19,256 nucleotides of DNA, from positions 1 through 19,256 of the forward strand of contig JBMFVX010000050.1 of assembly GCA_049965775.1 (NCBI GenBank). Direction: 5' to 3'. The translations under genes and the position numbers were made by a program. This DNA is from JABEVB01 sp049965775 (GTDB taxonomy: Bacteria > Planctomycetota > Phycisphaerae > WQYP01). Positions 7,058-14,088 of this stretch are shown here, in pieces. Within the stretch, counting starts at the first letter, position 1. The number at the start of each line of letters is the position of its first letter. The notes beneath the pieces were generated by a model, which did not search any database, had not been told where the DNA came from, and worked only from the letters and a program-made list of their open reading frames with translations.

Positions 7058-7474
7058 TCAGGAACGTTCAACAATTTGCATCAGGTTTCCTTCACAGTCC
7101 ACGAATGAAATGAGTCGTCCGCCGCCGACAGCCTGTACCACGGAACCCACAAATCCGCACCCCATGGCGGCAAGATGCGCATAGGCCTGATCAAAGTCGC
7201 GAACACGCCAGGCCACGTGGCTGATGCCGGCATCGTGGCTTTCGCGCGGGCGGCGAACATGGTCGTTTCGCGGCATAATTTCGAGCATCATGCCCGACGC
7301 CACCTGCTTAATATTTGGCGGGCCGATCAGATAGGTTCGCTGGTTGCCCGGAGGTTGCGGCTCGGTTTGCGCGATGATTTCAAAGCCGAGCATCTTTTTA
7401 TACCACGCGGCCATCTGTTCGGTATTGTCGGCCGCAATGGCGGTATGATCCTGTCCTGTTGCAAATTCAATCAT
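7058..7474 (-). CDS. VOC-family (glyoxalase/bleomycin-resistance fold) protein
   Basis: A 138-aa single-module vicinal-oxygen-chelate protein with two beta-alpha-beta-beta-beta repeats. The four positions used as metal ligands in glyoxalase-type members are all filled: His10 (DHTAIAADN), Glu65 (MMLEIMPRN), His86 (GISHVAWRV) and Glu136 (GNLMQIVERS). It is therefore likely a metal-dependent lyase, isomerase or dioxygenase-like enzyme. The substrate cannot be assigned; methylglyoxal-glutathione is not implied. ATG 7474 is chosen because GGAG lies nine bases upstream; the longer TTG frame (7489) would include that site as coding sequence. It sits 66 bp after ilvC and 20 bp before sppA on the same strand, with no intrinsic terminator seen between them. 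Confidence 0.85.
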   Translation of the reverse strand: MIEFATGQDHTAIAADNTEQMAAWYKKMLGFEIIAQTEPQPPGNQRTYLIGPPNIKQVASGMMLEIMPRNDHVRRPRESHDAGISHVAWRVRDFDQAYAHLAAMGCGFVGSVVQAVGGGRLISFVDCEGNLMQIVERS

Positions 7475-7540
7475 ACAAACAAACTCCAAGCCCGGACCCA
7501 GGGGGCCGGTTACTGGCCGGGGTGGCCGGCGTTCATGCCC

Positions 7541-8572
7541 TCAATCAATTTCTTTGGCGTTAATCCATTTCATCATTTTGCGCAGGCGTCGTCCGGTTAC
7601 TTCCACCGGATGATTTTTGTCGGCCTGATACAGAGCGTTAAAGCGGGGCTTGCCGGCCTTGTGTTCAGCCATCCATTCGGCGGCAAATTTGCCGGAGGTG
7701 ATTTCATCAAGAATCTTCTGCATTTCTTTCTTGGTTTCGTCGGTGACGATGCGCGGGCCGCGTGTTAAATCGCCATACTCAGCCGTGTTGCTGATGCTGT
7801 AGCGCATGTAATCCAGTCCGCCCTGATAGATGAGGTCCACGATGAGTTTTACCTCGTGAACGCATTCAAAATAGGCCATTTCAGGCGGGTAGCCGTTTTT
7901 AACCAGTGTTTCAAACCCGGCTTTAATGAGAGCCGACAGGCCTCCACAAAGCACCACCTGCTCGCCGAATAGATCTGTTTCGCATTCATCCTTAAACGTG
8001 GTGTGAATAATGCCGGCACGGGCTCCGCCTACGCCATTGCCCCATGCCAAGGCAGTTTGCAGTGCTTTGCCGCTGGCGTCCTGATGCACGGCCACAAGGC
8101 ACGGCACGCCGCCGCCTTTGACAAACTCGCTTCGAACAAGATGCCCCGGGCCTTTGGGTGCAATCATCACCACGTCAATGTACTTAGGCGGCACGATTTG
8201 CTTGAAGTGAATGTTAAACCCGTGGGTTGCTCCAAACGTTTTGCCGGCCTTTAAGTGCGGCAGAATATCCTTTTGATAAATATCGCTTTGCAACTCGTCG
8301 GGCAGAGTGAGAATGATAAGGTCTGCCGCCTTGACGGCATCCGCAACGGGCATGGGGTCAAAACCGTGGCTGATGGCCAGTTTGCCATTGGCCGAATCGC
8401 GGCGGTTTGCCACAATAACCTTAACTCCGCTTTCGCGGAGGTTTTGGGCGTGGGCATGGCCTTGAGAGCCGTAACCAAGCACCGCAACTGTTTTGCCCGC
8501 CAAACCCGCGAGGGTGGCTTCCTGTTCGTAGTAAATCTTCAGTGGAGAACTGGTAGAACCTGCTGCCGCCAT
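7541..8572 (-). CDS. ilvC: Ketol-acid reductoisomerase (class I)
   Basis: Second enzyme of valine, leucine and isoleucine synthesis: it converts acetolactate or acetohydroxybutyrate to the dihydroxy acid using NAD(P)H and Mg. The N-terminal Rossmann domain has GYGSQGHAHAQNLRESG (from residue 33), a cofactor-specificity loop ANRRDS at about 55-60, THGFN with His117, and APKGPGH at 138-144. The knotted C-terminal domain has the metal ligands Asp200 and Glu204 (TDLFGEQ), Glu236 and Glu240 (FECVHE), and Ser261 for the substrate. At 343 aa it is the short class I form. No other ilv or leu genes are present in the window. The promoter and palindrome upstream are listed separately. AAGGG eight bases before the ATG is a modest ribosome binding site. 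Confidence 0.97.
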   Translation of the reverse strand: MAAAGSTSSPLKIYYEQEATLAGLAGKTVAVLGYGSQGHAHAQNLRESGVKVIVANRRDSANGKLAISHGFDPMPVADAVKAADLIILTLPDELQSDIYQKDILPHLKAGKTFGATHGFNIHFKQIVPPKYIDVVMIAPKGPGHLVRSEFVKGGGVPCLVAVHQDASGKALQTALAWGNGVGGARAGIIHTTFKDECETDLFGEQVVLCGGLSALIKAGFETLVKNGYPPEMAYFECVHEVKLIVDLIYQGGLDYMRYSISNTAEYGDLTRGPRIVTDETKKEMQKILDEITSGKFAAEWMAEHKAGKPRFNALYQADKNHPVEVTGRRLRKMMKWINAKEID

Positions 8573-8594
8573 GAATAAAACCCTTTAGTAAACC

Positions 8595-8608
8595 GGGTCG
8601 TTCGACCC
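8595..8608. promoter_or_regulatory. 14-bp palindrome in the ilvC leader
   Basis: GGGTCG-TT-CGACCC forms a perfect inverted repeat between the ilvC promoter and start codon, flanked by an A6 run on the plus strand. On the ilvC (minus) strand the T-run precedes the stem, so it is not a terminator for ilvC. It could be an operator or a small leader hairpin. Confidence 0.4.
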
Positions 8609-8625
8609 AAAAAACCAAACAATGG

Positions 8626-8654
8626 AGAATACAGGCTGGCGCTCGGCGGGTCAA
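8626..8654 (-). promoter_or_regulatory. Candidate sigma70-type promoter for ilvC
   Basis: On the minus strand, TTGACC (8649-8654) and TATTCT (8626-8631) are separated by exactly 17 bp. This gives a start near 8619 and a leader of about 45 nt carrying the 14-bp palindrome. It probably drives ilvC, the VOC gene and sppA together. Called by eye. Confidence 0.55.
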
Positions 8655-8729
8655 TTAAGGCATAACAACGCCACAGGAGCCCAGGAGCCGGATGCGGCTT
8701 TTTGTGCCAATGATGGTCGGTGGCTGTTT

Positions 8730-8738
8730 TGTTATAAT
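8730..8738 (+). promoter_or_regulatory. Extended -10 promoter for the [2Fe-2S] protein gene
   Basis: TGTTATAAT is a perfect extended -10 element (TG, one base, TATAAT at 8733-8738). No good -35 is seen, which is usual for extended -10 promoters. The likely ATG at 8745 lies six bases past the -10, exactly the arrangement seen upstream of the xer gene, again without a Shine-Dalgarno. Confidence 0.6.
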
Positions 8739-8744
8739 ATGGTC

Positions 8745-9101
8745 ATGCCGTTAAAGCCCGATGATACTGTCTGTTTTTGCTTTCATGTTTCACTTCGCAA
8801 GATCGAAACCTTCTGTAGGCGAGAGCGTCCACAGGTCGCTTCGCAAATTTCAGAATGTCTTTCGGCGGGAACCGGTTGTGGTTGGTGCGTACCGATGTTG
8901 CGACGTATTCACCAGCGTGAATGTGGTGCCTCTGTGCCGTGGTGGCGACAATTGCCGGTTGGCGAGGTTTCCGCCGAGCTATCATCGCAACCTGCCGATG
9001 CCACCCGCTGCGATGACACGGTGGATGCTGCCGAGTATGCCGCCGGCCGCCGCGGGTACATAGCCCAAGGCCGCGGCACCCCGCCTAAACCCAACACCTG
9101 A
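8745..9101 (+). CDS. BFD-like [2Fe-2S]-binding protein
   Basis: A 118-aa soluble protein whose first half is a bacterioferritin-associated-ferredoxin (Fer2_BFD) domain. Cys10 and Cys12 (VCFCFHV) and Cys45 and Cys48 (GTGCGWC) give the CxC...CxxC cluster ligands around the helical segment SQISECLSAG. The second half is polar, with a segment DAAEYAAGRRGYIAQG that I recall from similar stand-alone proteins in Planctomycetota. In E. coli, Bfd reduces bacterioferritin to release iron; no bacterioferritin gene is nearby, so the partner is unknown. An in-frame ATG at 8739 directly abuts the -10 box and is unlikely to be in the mRNA, so ATG 8745 is chosen. The gene is divergent from ilvC and converges on the next gene with a 44-bp gap. 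Confidence 0.82.
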   Translation: MPLKPDDTVCFCFHVSLRKIETFCRRERPQVASQISECLSAGTGCGWCVPMLRRIHQRECGASVPWWRQLPVGEVSAELSSQPADATRCDDTVDAAEYAAGRRGYIAQGRGTPPKPNT

Positions 9102-9145
9102 GGTTGGCAGGCAATCGCATACCCTGATAAATTGCTGATGGTTGG

Positions 9146-10111
9146 CTACTGCGTTGGCAGATGATCGGCAACAGCAGGCACAGTTGCCGCCGGCGTCGGT
9201 ACTTGAGGCAGGCGGCTCGTTGCGATGCCGCCGATAAGCGCACAAGTCATTTCAACGGCAATTTGAAATACCCGCGGCAAGGCCACAGCCACAATCACCA
9301 ATTCGCCCGAGCCCAGCAACGGCGTCAAAAACAGCGCCTGTACACCCTCGCGCACGCCCAGGCCGCCCGGCAGCATGCTGAACATCCCCAAGCTTACCGA
9401 CAGGGCAAATACTGCGGCCATTTCAGGCCAAACCACAAGCGAAATATGATGCAGCGACCGCACCGAAGCCCACAAGGCCAAGCCGCCAAAAAACCAGCAG
9501 GGCATAAACATCATGACCGCCAGCACCATATCCACCAGTCGAAAGCGCCGGTGCGGCGAAATGGGCGCTCGTTTCATAGACTTAAGAGCCATGTTCACGA
9601 TGCCAAAAAATACTTTGGGATGAAACAGCGTCAAAAGCGACCCAATCATCGCGCAGCATAGCACAATGTAAATCGGGTGATCACGGCTCACCAGCAAAAG
9701 TGCCGTGGCCCCCAGCAGCGCCCCTGAAAGCGTATACATGGCGTTTTCCAGCAGGGTGGAAAGCAGGCACGTTTCGCGCGACATGCCTGCCCGGTGTGTG
9801 CGTTCCAACCGCAGCAGCACCAGAAACGCCTTGCCGGGAGCGTATTTGCCCGCCTGGCTAAAAACATAAGATGCCAACAGCGGCATCGTGCGGGTGCGGT
9901 CGCCCATGCGCCAGGCAAGCCAGCGCCAGGTAAGGGCGTTGGTGAGCATCAGGCCGACGAACCCCAACAGCATCAGCGGCGTGTAACGCCAGGCTATATG
10001 CACCGGGTGTGAGCCAACCGTATGCCATGCCGCTTTGAGCTTGATGAACACAAACGCAAAGACGGCGATCATTACCGCGAGTTTTATCAGCGATACCAGC
10101 CGCTTTTTCAT
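9146..10111 (-). CDS. YbhN/LPG-synthase-like integral membrane protein (UPF0104)
   Basis: A 321-aa protein with about eight hydrophobic segments of the lysylphosphatidylglycerol synthase transmembrane family (AglD/YbhN). Typical motifs are present: GKYAPGKAFLVLLRLERTHR near the middle and PGGLGVREG towards the C-terminus. Members with a C-terminal GNAT-like domain transfer amino acids to lipids; this one lacks that domain, so it is more like the short forms proposed as lipid flippases or transport factors. Its substrate is unknown. The start MKKRLVSL at 10111 is preferred because AGAGG lies nine bases upstream; a GTG at 10204 is in frame but has no ribosome binding site and would add 31 unlikely residues. 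Confidence 0.85.
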   Translation of the reverse strand: MKKRLVSLIKLAVMIAVFAFVFIKLKAAWHTVGSHPVHIAWRYTPLMLLGFVGLMLTNALTWRWLAWRMGDRTRTMPLLASYVFSQAGKYAPGKAFLVLLRLERTHRAGMSRETCLLSTLLENAMYTLSGALLGATALLLVSRDHPIYIVLCCAMIGSLLTLFHPKVFFGIVNMALKSMKRAPISPHRRFRLVDMVLAVMMFMPCWFFGGLALWASVRSLHHISLVVWPEMAAVFALSVSLGMFSMLPGGLGVREGVQALFLTPLLGSGELVIVAVALPRVFQIAVEMTCALIGGIATSRLPQVPTPAATVPAVADHLPTQ

Positions 10112-10469
10112 GCTTTTACGCCTCTCGACGGCATCAGCCGACGCCAAACCGCCGGCTGCCATCACCGGGCCGGGCAATACAACAATGTCGGTTTCAAATG
10201 CCACGGCGCACCCGATATAGTAGAGGCAAATCGGCTTTTATTAAATCGTGCCGGTATCGCGACCTCGATGTGCAATCACTGTTGCATACGATCTTGCCTC
10301 GCTTAACTACAACGCTCGAAAGCCGCCAATAATGCAAATGCCTGCGGCAACCTTCATAGATGGAAGCCTGTTAACCGGCTCCAAGCCGCCACAGCAACTG
10401 GACTGCTGGTAAAATCGCCTTGGGGCTGCACCATGAAGCAATGTACCTCGATTTTTAGGAGCCAACCAT
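10112..10469. other. Divergent intergenic region
   Basis: This 358-bp space separates the YbhN-like gene (leftwards) from the PNPOx-like gene (rightwards). On the plus strand an extended -10 element, TGGTAAAAT (10407-10415), may drive the rightward gene, whose AGGAG ribosome binding site is at 10457-10461. I see no reliable gene, repeat or RNA in the remainder. Confidence 0.35.
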
Positions 10470-11054
10470 ATGCCGCAGGCGAAGATTAACTCCATAACCA
10501 CCATCAAGCGGATGCTTGAGTCGGAGCTTTTGTCGGGGCGGCCTTTGCCGGCGGCTTTGGCCACGGCGGCTTGCGTAGGTGGCGGGGCATCGGCTCGGAT
10601 GGTTGTGGTACGCGGGCTTGATGCTCAGCTTATGGAATTGTGGTTCAGTACTGATATCCGCAGTTCAAAGGTGGTTGACTTGGCGGCTGTGCCTCGGGGG
10701 GAACTGTGTATTTGGTTGCATCGCTTGCGGGTACAGGTGCGGCTACGTTGTCGCTGGCGGGTTATTGGCCGCAAAGCCCGTCGCGCCAGCGACCGTGCGC
10801 GGTGGTTCGCGGCATGGGGTGAACATTCTCCTCATGCTCGGCGTTTATTTGCCGGGGCTATGCCAGGCAAGCCTTACGCACATGGCCGCGCAGCAATGCC
10901 GACGAGAGTTGGTCAAGAGCCTCCCGAACACTTTGCTTTATGCGTGGGCCGGGTGCTGCAGATAGACGTCTTGGTCCTCGGCCGACCCGAGCACCGGCGG
11001 CACGTGCATCGGCGCGTTGCCGCCGGCTGGCGGAGCCAGCGCGTCAATCCGTGA
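10470..11054 (+). CDS. Pyridoxamine 5'-phosphate oxidase-family FMN-binding protein
   Basis: A 194-aa split-barrel flavoprotein. The N-terminal half has ARMVVVRGLD, FSTDIRSSKVVDL (about 59-71, the FMN-phosphate binding segment) and a beta strand region LCIWLHRLRVQVRLRCRWRVIG. The C-terminal half has ARRLFAGAMPGKP, EHFALCVGRVLQIDVLVLG and GWRSQRVNP, matching PNPOx-like proteins. It lacks some residues typical of true PdxH, and its closest resemblance is to general PNPOx-like proteins of unknown substrate, so pyridoxal phosphate synthesis should not be assumed. AGGAG at 10457-10461 supports the ATG. It is apparently a single gene, as nearly 500 bp separate it from the next. Confidence 0.82.
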   Translation: MPQAKINSITTIKRMLESELLSGRPLPAALATAACVGGGASARMVVVRGLDAQLMELWFSTDIRSSKVVDLAAVPRGELCIWLHRLRVQVRLRCRWRVIGRKARRASDRARWFAAWGEHSPHARRLFAGAMPGKPYAHGRAAMPTRVGQEPPEHFALCVGRVLQIDVLVLGRPEHRRHVHRRVAAGWRSQRVNP

Positions 11055-11547
11055 TGCGGTCAACGCGCCGCAATTGGCCCACATCCGAATAGAAAGTTTT
11101 GCCATTTGCAGGGTAAAACAAGCCGTAATGGCCGAACCAAGGACCTTATTGAGGGTTTTTACACCCAAATGACGGCGTTGTGCCCTTAGCCTACGTTAGA
11201 AACTGTGTGCACCGTGCTGCCAATTTCGGCTTCCCAACGTCGAAATTAAACGCTTTGGCGTCAAAGCAGTAGTGATGCCGTTTCTTGAGAGTGGTTCTGA
11301 TCTGGCGTGTTCATTGTCCGTTGCCACGTCTTTGCGTATATAATTTATTGAGGATGAGCGGGCGTATAGTGAGCGAGGCGGCGGGATGCGCATCTGCTGC
11401 TTAAGGGGATAGGTGGATGAATTCAGGGATGGGTTCTCCATAATAGGTCGGTGAGAAGTCATAGCTGCGGCCGGCACCTTTAGAACCTTTAGGTCCGAAG
11501 GTGGTGGCACGGCGCTTTGATTTGATGAGACGCTTGGGAATGAGGTC
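11055..11547. other. Long non-coding stretch upstream of the glycan cluster
   Basis: No convincing gene is seen in these 493 bp. A candidate promoter lies at 11314-11344. Nearer the cluster, the minus strand has a 46-codon open frame ending at a TAA (11401-11403) with protein-like basic sequence but no usable start codon; it may be chance or a gene relic. The leader between promoter and first gene would be about 195 nt. Confidence 0.35.
11314..11344 (+). promoter_or_regulatory. Candidate promoter for the six-gene glycan cluster
   Basis: TTGTCC (11314-11319) is followed at 19 bp by TATAAT (11339-11344), or at 17 bp by the overlapping TATATA (11337-11342). It is the best sigma70-like site upstream of the cluster and would give a leader of about 195 nt. 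Confidence 0.45.
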
Positions 11548-14088
11548 ATGACAACAACTGCCGTATTACCAGTTGAGCTCCCGCCTATGCCGCCGGCCAG
11601 GCGTGTCCGCGGGCGGCCGGTAGTTCGCGGAAAATTTCTTTATGTAGATGGCGAGCAACTGCTGTTGCGGGGCGTAACGTATGGCCCATTTCGGCCTGAG
11701 GCTGATGGGTGCGAGTACCACACCCCGGAGGTAGTGGAACGCGATTTTTCGTTGATGAGTGCCAATGGCATCAATGCCGTGCGCGTATATACCATTCCGC
11801 CTCGCTGGCTGCTGGATATTGCCGAGTCGCATGGCCTTTGGGTGTTGGTGGGCATGCCGTGGGAACAACATCTGGCCTTTTTGGACGAGCCGAAAGTGCG
11901 AGCCAGAATCGTCGGCGTAGTGCGCGATGGTGCGGCGGCCTGCAAGGGGCATCCGGCCCTTTTGGGCTTGGCCATTGGCAACGAAATTCCCGCGACCATT
12001 GTCCGGTGGTATGGGCATCGCCGGATCGAGCGGTTTCTACATGAGCTTTACGACATTGCAAAGACGGTTGCGCCCGACGCTTTGGTTACCTACGTAAACT
12101 ACCCGACCACTGAATATCTGCATCTGCCGTTTGTTGATTTTGTGGCCATGAACGTCTACCTTGAAACGCGCGACAAGCTTTCGCGGTATATCAGTCGTTT
12201 GCACAACATAGCCGGTGATAAACCGCTGGTGCTGGCCGAAATCGGGCTTGACAGCGGCGGCAAAGGCGAACGCGAGCAGGCCGCAAGCCTGGCCTGGCAG
12301 ATCAGGCGTGTGTTTCATGGTGGATGCACCGGTGCGTTTGTATTTGCATGGACGGATGAGTGGTTCCGCGGTGGCTGCGACATTTTAGATTGGCACTTCG
12401 GACTCGTGACCCGCAGCCGCGACGAAAAGCCGGCGCTGACCGCAGTGCGGGAGGCGTACGGCCGCATTCCGTTTGGGCCCGACGCGCATTGGCCTCGCGT
12501 AACTGTTGTTGTCTGCAGTTACAACGGTTCACGCACCATTCGCTACTGCCTTGACAGCGTGCAAAGATTGCGCTATCCCGACGTGGAAGTCATTGTGGTG
12601 GATGACGGCTCGACGGACCAACTCGCCGAGATTGTTCAGCAGTACCCGGTGAAACTCATTCGTTGTAAGAATCAGGGGTTAAGCGCTGCCCGCAATGTAG
12701 GGCTGGAGGCGGCCACCGGAGAAATTGTGGCATACGTTGACGATGACGCCGCGCCCGAGCCAAACTGGCTCAAGTACCTCGTCAGCGCCTTTCGCACGGG
12801 CAAGTATGTGGGCGTCGGCGGGCCTAACATTGCCCCGCCGGGGGAGGGGTACATCGCCGATGCGGTGGCGCATTCGCCGGGCGGCCCTCTTCATGTTTTG
12901 ATAACCGACACCGAAGCGGAACATATCCCCGGGTGCAACATGGCGTTTTTAACCAAGGCGCTGCGGGCTGTGGGCGGGTTTGATGCGCAATTCCGCATCG
13001 CAGGCGACGATGTTGATTTATGTTGGCGCTTGCAGGAAAAGGGCGGCAAACTTGGCTTTTCGCCGGGGGCGGTGGTGTGGCACAAGCGGCGCAACAGCCT
13101 GCGGGCCTATTGGCGACAGCAGCTTAATTATGGCAAGGCCGAAGCCATGCTGGAACGCAGGTGGCCCGAGCGCTACAACGCCTTTGGGCACATCAGTTGG
13201 CGCGGGCGCATCTATGGGCCGGGAATCTGGGAGTTTTTAAATTGGGGGCGGCGTCGCATATTTCATGGCACATGGGGTACGGCCCTGTTTCAATCGGTGT
13301 ATCCCGGATCGCCCAATATCATTACCTCGCTGGCAATGATGCCGGAATGGTACCTTGGGGTGCTGGTTCTCAGCTTGCTCTTTATGGTTGGGCTGTACCA
13401 GCATCCGATTTTGCTCGGGTTGATTTTGGCGGCGGCTGTTCTGGCAACATTGCTGCAGGCCGTGATAGGAGCCTTTTACAGCGCGTTTGATGAAATACCA
13501 CGCACCCGCGGCCAGCGGCTGAAGTTGCGATTGTTGACAATGTACTGCTATCTCGTGCAGCCGGTGGCTCGATTGAGCGGCCGATTATCACGGGGGCTTA
13601 CGCCATGGCGAATGCGCTTTCCCCGCGGTCTTGACATGCCGGTACCGCGCGAGTTCGCCGTATGGAGCGAAACCTGGCGAAGCGCAGCCGACCGGCTGAC
13701 CGATTTTGAACTCTATCTGAAAAAGCAGGGCGTGTGCGTGCGAAGAGGCGGCGATTTTGACCGCTGGGACCTGGCATTCCGCAGCGGCGTCTTTGGCAGC
13801 ATTCGTGTACGCATGGCCATCGAAGAGCATGGCAACGGCAAACAGTTGGTGCGATGGCGCTCGTGGCCGGTTTTTCCTAAGTTTTACCTGGCGTGTGTGC
13901 TGGTGCTGGCACTTCTGGGCCTGCTGAATATCGGCGCCCGTGCCTGGCCGGGGGGGGTGCCGCTGCTGTTTGCCGCGGCCATACTGGCCTTGCGGGCTTC
14001 AATGGATGCGGGTGGGGCCATGGCTTTGCTGTTTAATTACGTTGGTCGTGCGGCTCCAGGCGAAATTGAATTGCGGAGAGAACGATGA
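11548..14088 (+). CDS. Glycoside hydrolase-glycosyltransferase family 2 fusion, membrane-bound
   Basis: An 846-aa two-enzyme fusion. Residues 25-305 form a (beta/alpha)8 glycoside hydrolase of clan A type (GH2/GH5-like): IGNEIP places the acid/base at Glu146, LVLAEIGLDS the nucleophile at Glu231, and FAWTDEW follows. Residues 316-545 form a GT2 (GT-A) domain with VVVCSYNG, IVVDDGSTD (about 348-356), the metal-binding VDDD (397-400), and AGDDVDLCWRL for the catalytic base. Hydrophobic segments follow at about 600-645 and 778-815. A processive or stepwise glycan synthesis role with a built-in hydrolase or transglycosylase is inferred; NdvB-type beta-glucan synthases are a loose precedent. No signal peptide precedes the hydrolase, so it appears cytoplasmic. 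GGGA eight bases before the ATG is the likely ribosome binding site. The gene overlaps the next by 4 bp (ATGA). Confidence 0.9.
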   Translation: MTTTAVLPVELPPMPPARRVRGRPVVRGKFLYVDGEQLLLRGVTYGPFRPEADGCEYHTPEVVERDFSLMSANGINAVRVYTIPPRWLLDIAESHGLWVLVGMPWEQHLAFLDEPKVRARIVGVVRDGAAACKGHPALLGLAIGNEIPATIVRWYGHRRIERFLHELYDIAKTVAPDALVTYVNYPTTEYLHLPFVDFVAMNVYLETRDKLSRYISRLHNIAGDKPLVLAEIGLDSGGKGEREQAASLAWQIRRVFHGGCTGAFVFAWTDEWFRGGCDILDWHFGLVTRSRDEKPALTAVREAYGRIPFGPDAHWPRVTVVVCSYNGSRTIRYCLDSVQRLRYPDVEVIVVDDGSTDQLAEIVQQYPVKLIRCKNQGLSAARNVGLEAATGEIVAYVDDDAAPEPNWLKYLVSAFRTGKYVGVGGPNIAPPGEGYIADAVAHSPGGPLHVLITDTEAEHIPGCNMAFLTKALRAVGGFDAQFRIAGDDVDLCWRLQEKGGKLGFSPGAVVWHKRRNSLRAYWRQQLNYGKAEAMLERRWPERYNAFGHISWRGRIYGPGIWEFLNWGRRRIFHGTWGTALFQSVYPGSPNIITSLAMMPEWYLGVLVLSLLFMVGLYQHPILLGLILAAAVLATLLQAVIGAFYSAFDEIPRTRGQRLKLRLLTMYCYLVQPVARLSGRLSRGLTPWRMRFPRGLDMPVPREFAVWSETWRSAADRLTDFELYLKKQGVCVRRGGDFDRWDLAFRSGVFGSIRVRMAIEEHGNGKQLVRWRSWPVFPKFYLACVLVLALLGLLNIGARAWPGGVPLLFAAAILALRASMDAGGAMALLFNYVGRAAPGEIELRRER

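Noticed and set aside
7175..7768. 197-codon plus-strand frame spanning the VOC/ilvC junction
   Set aside because: It crosses two well-supported minus-strand genes and has no recognisable domain.
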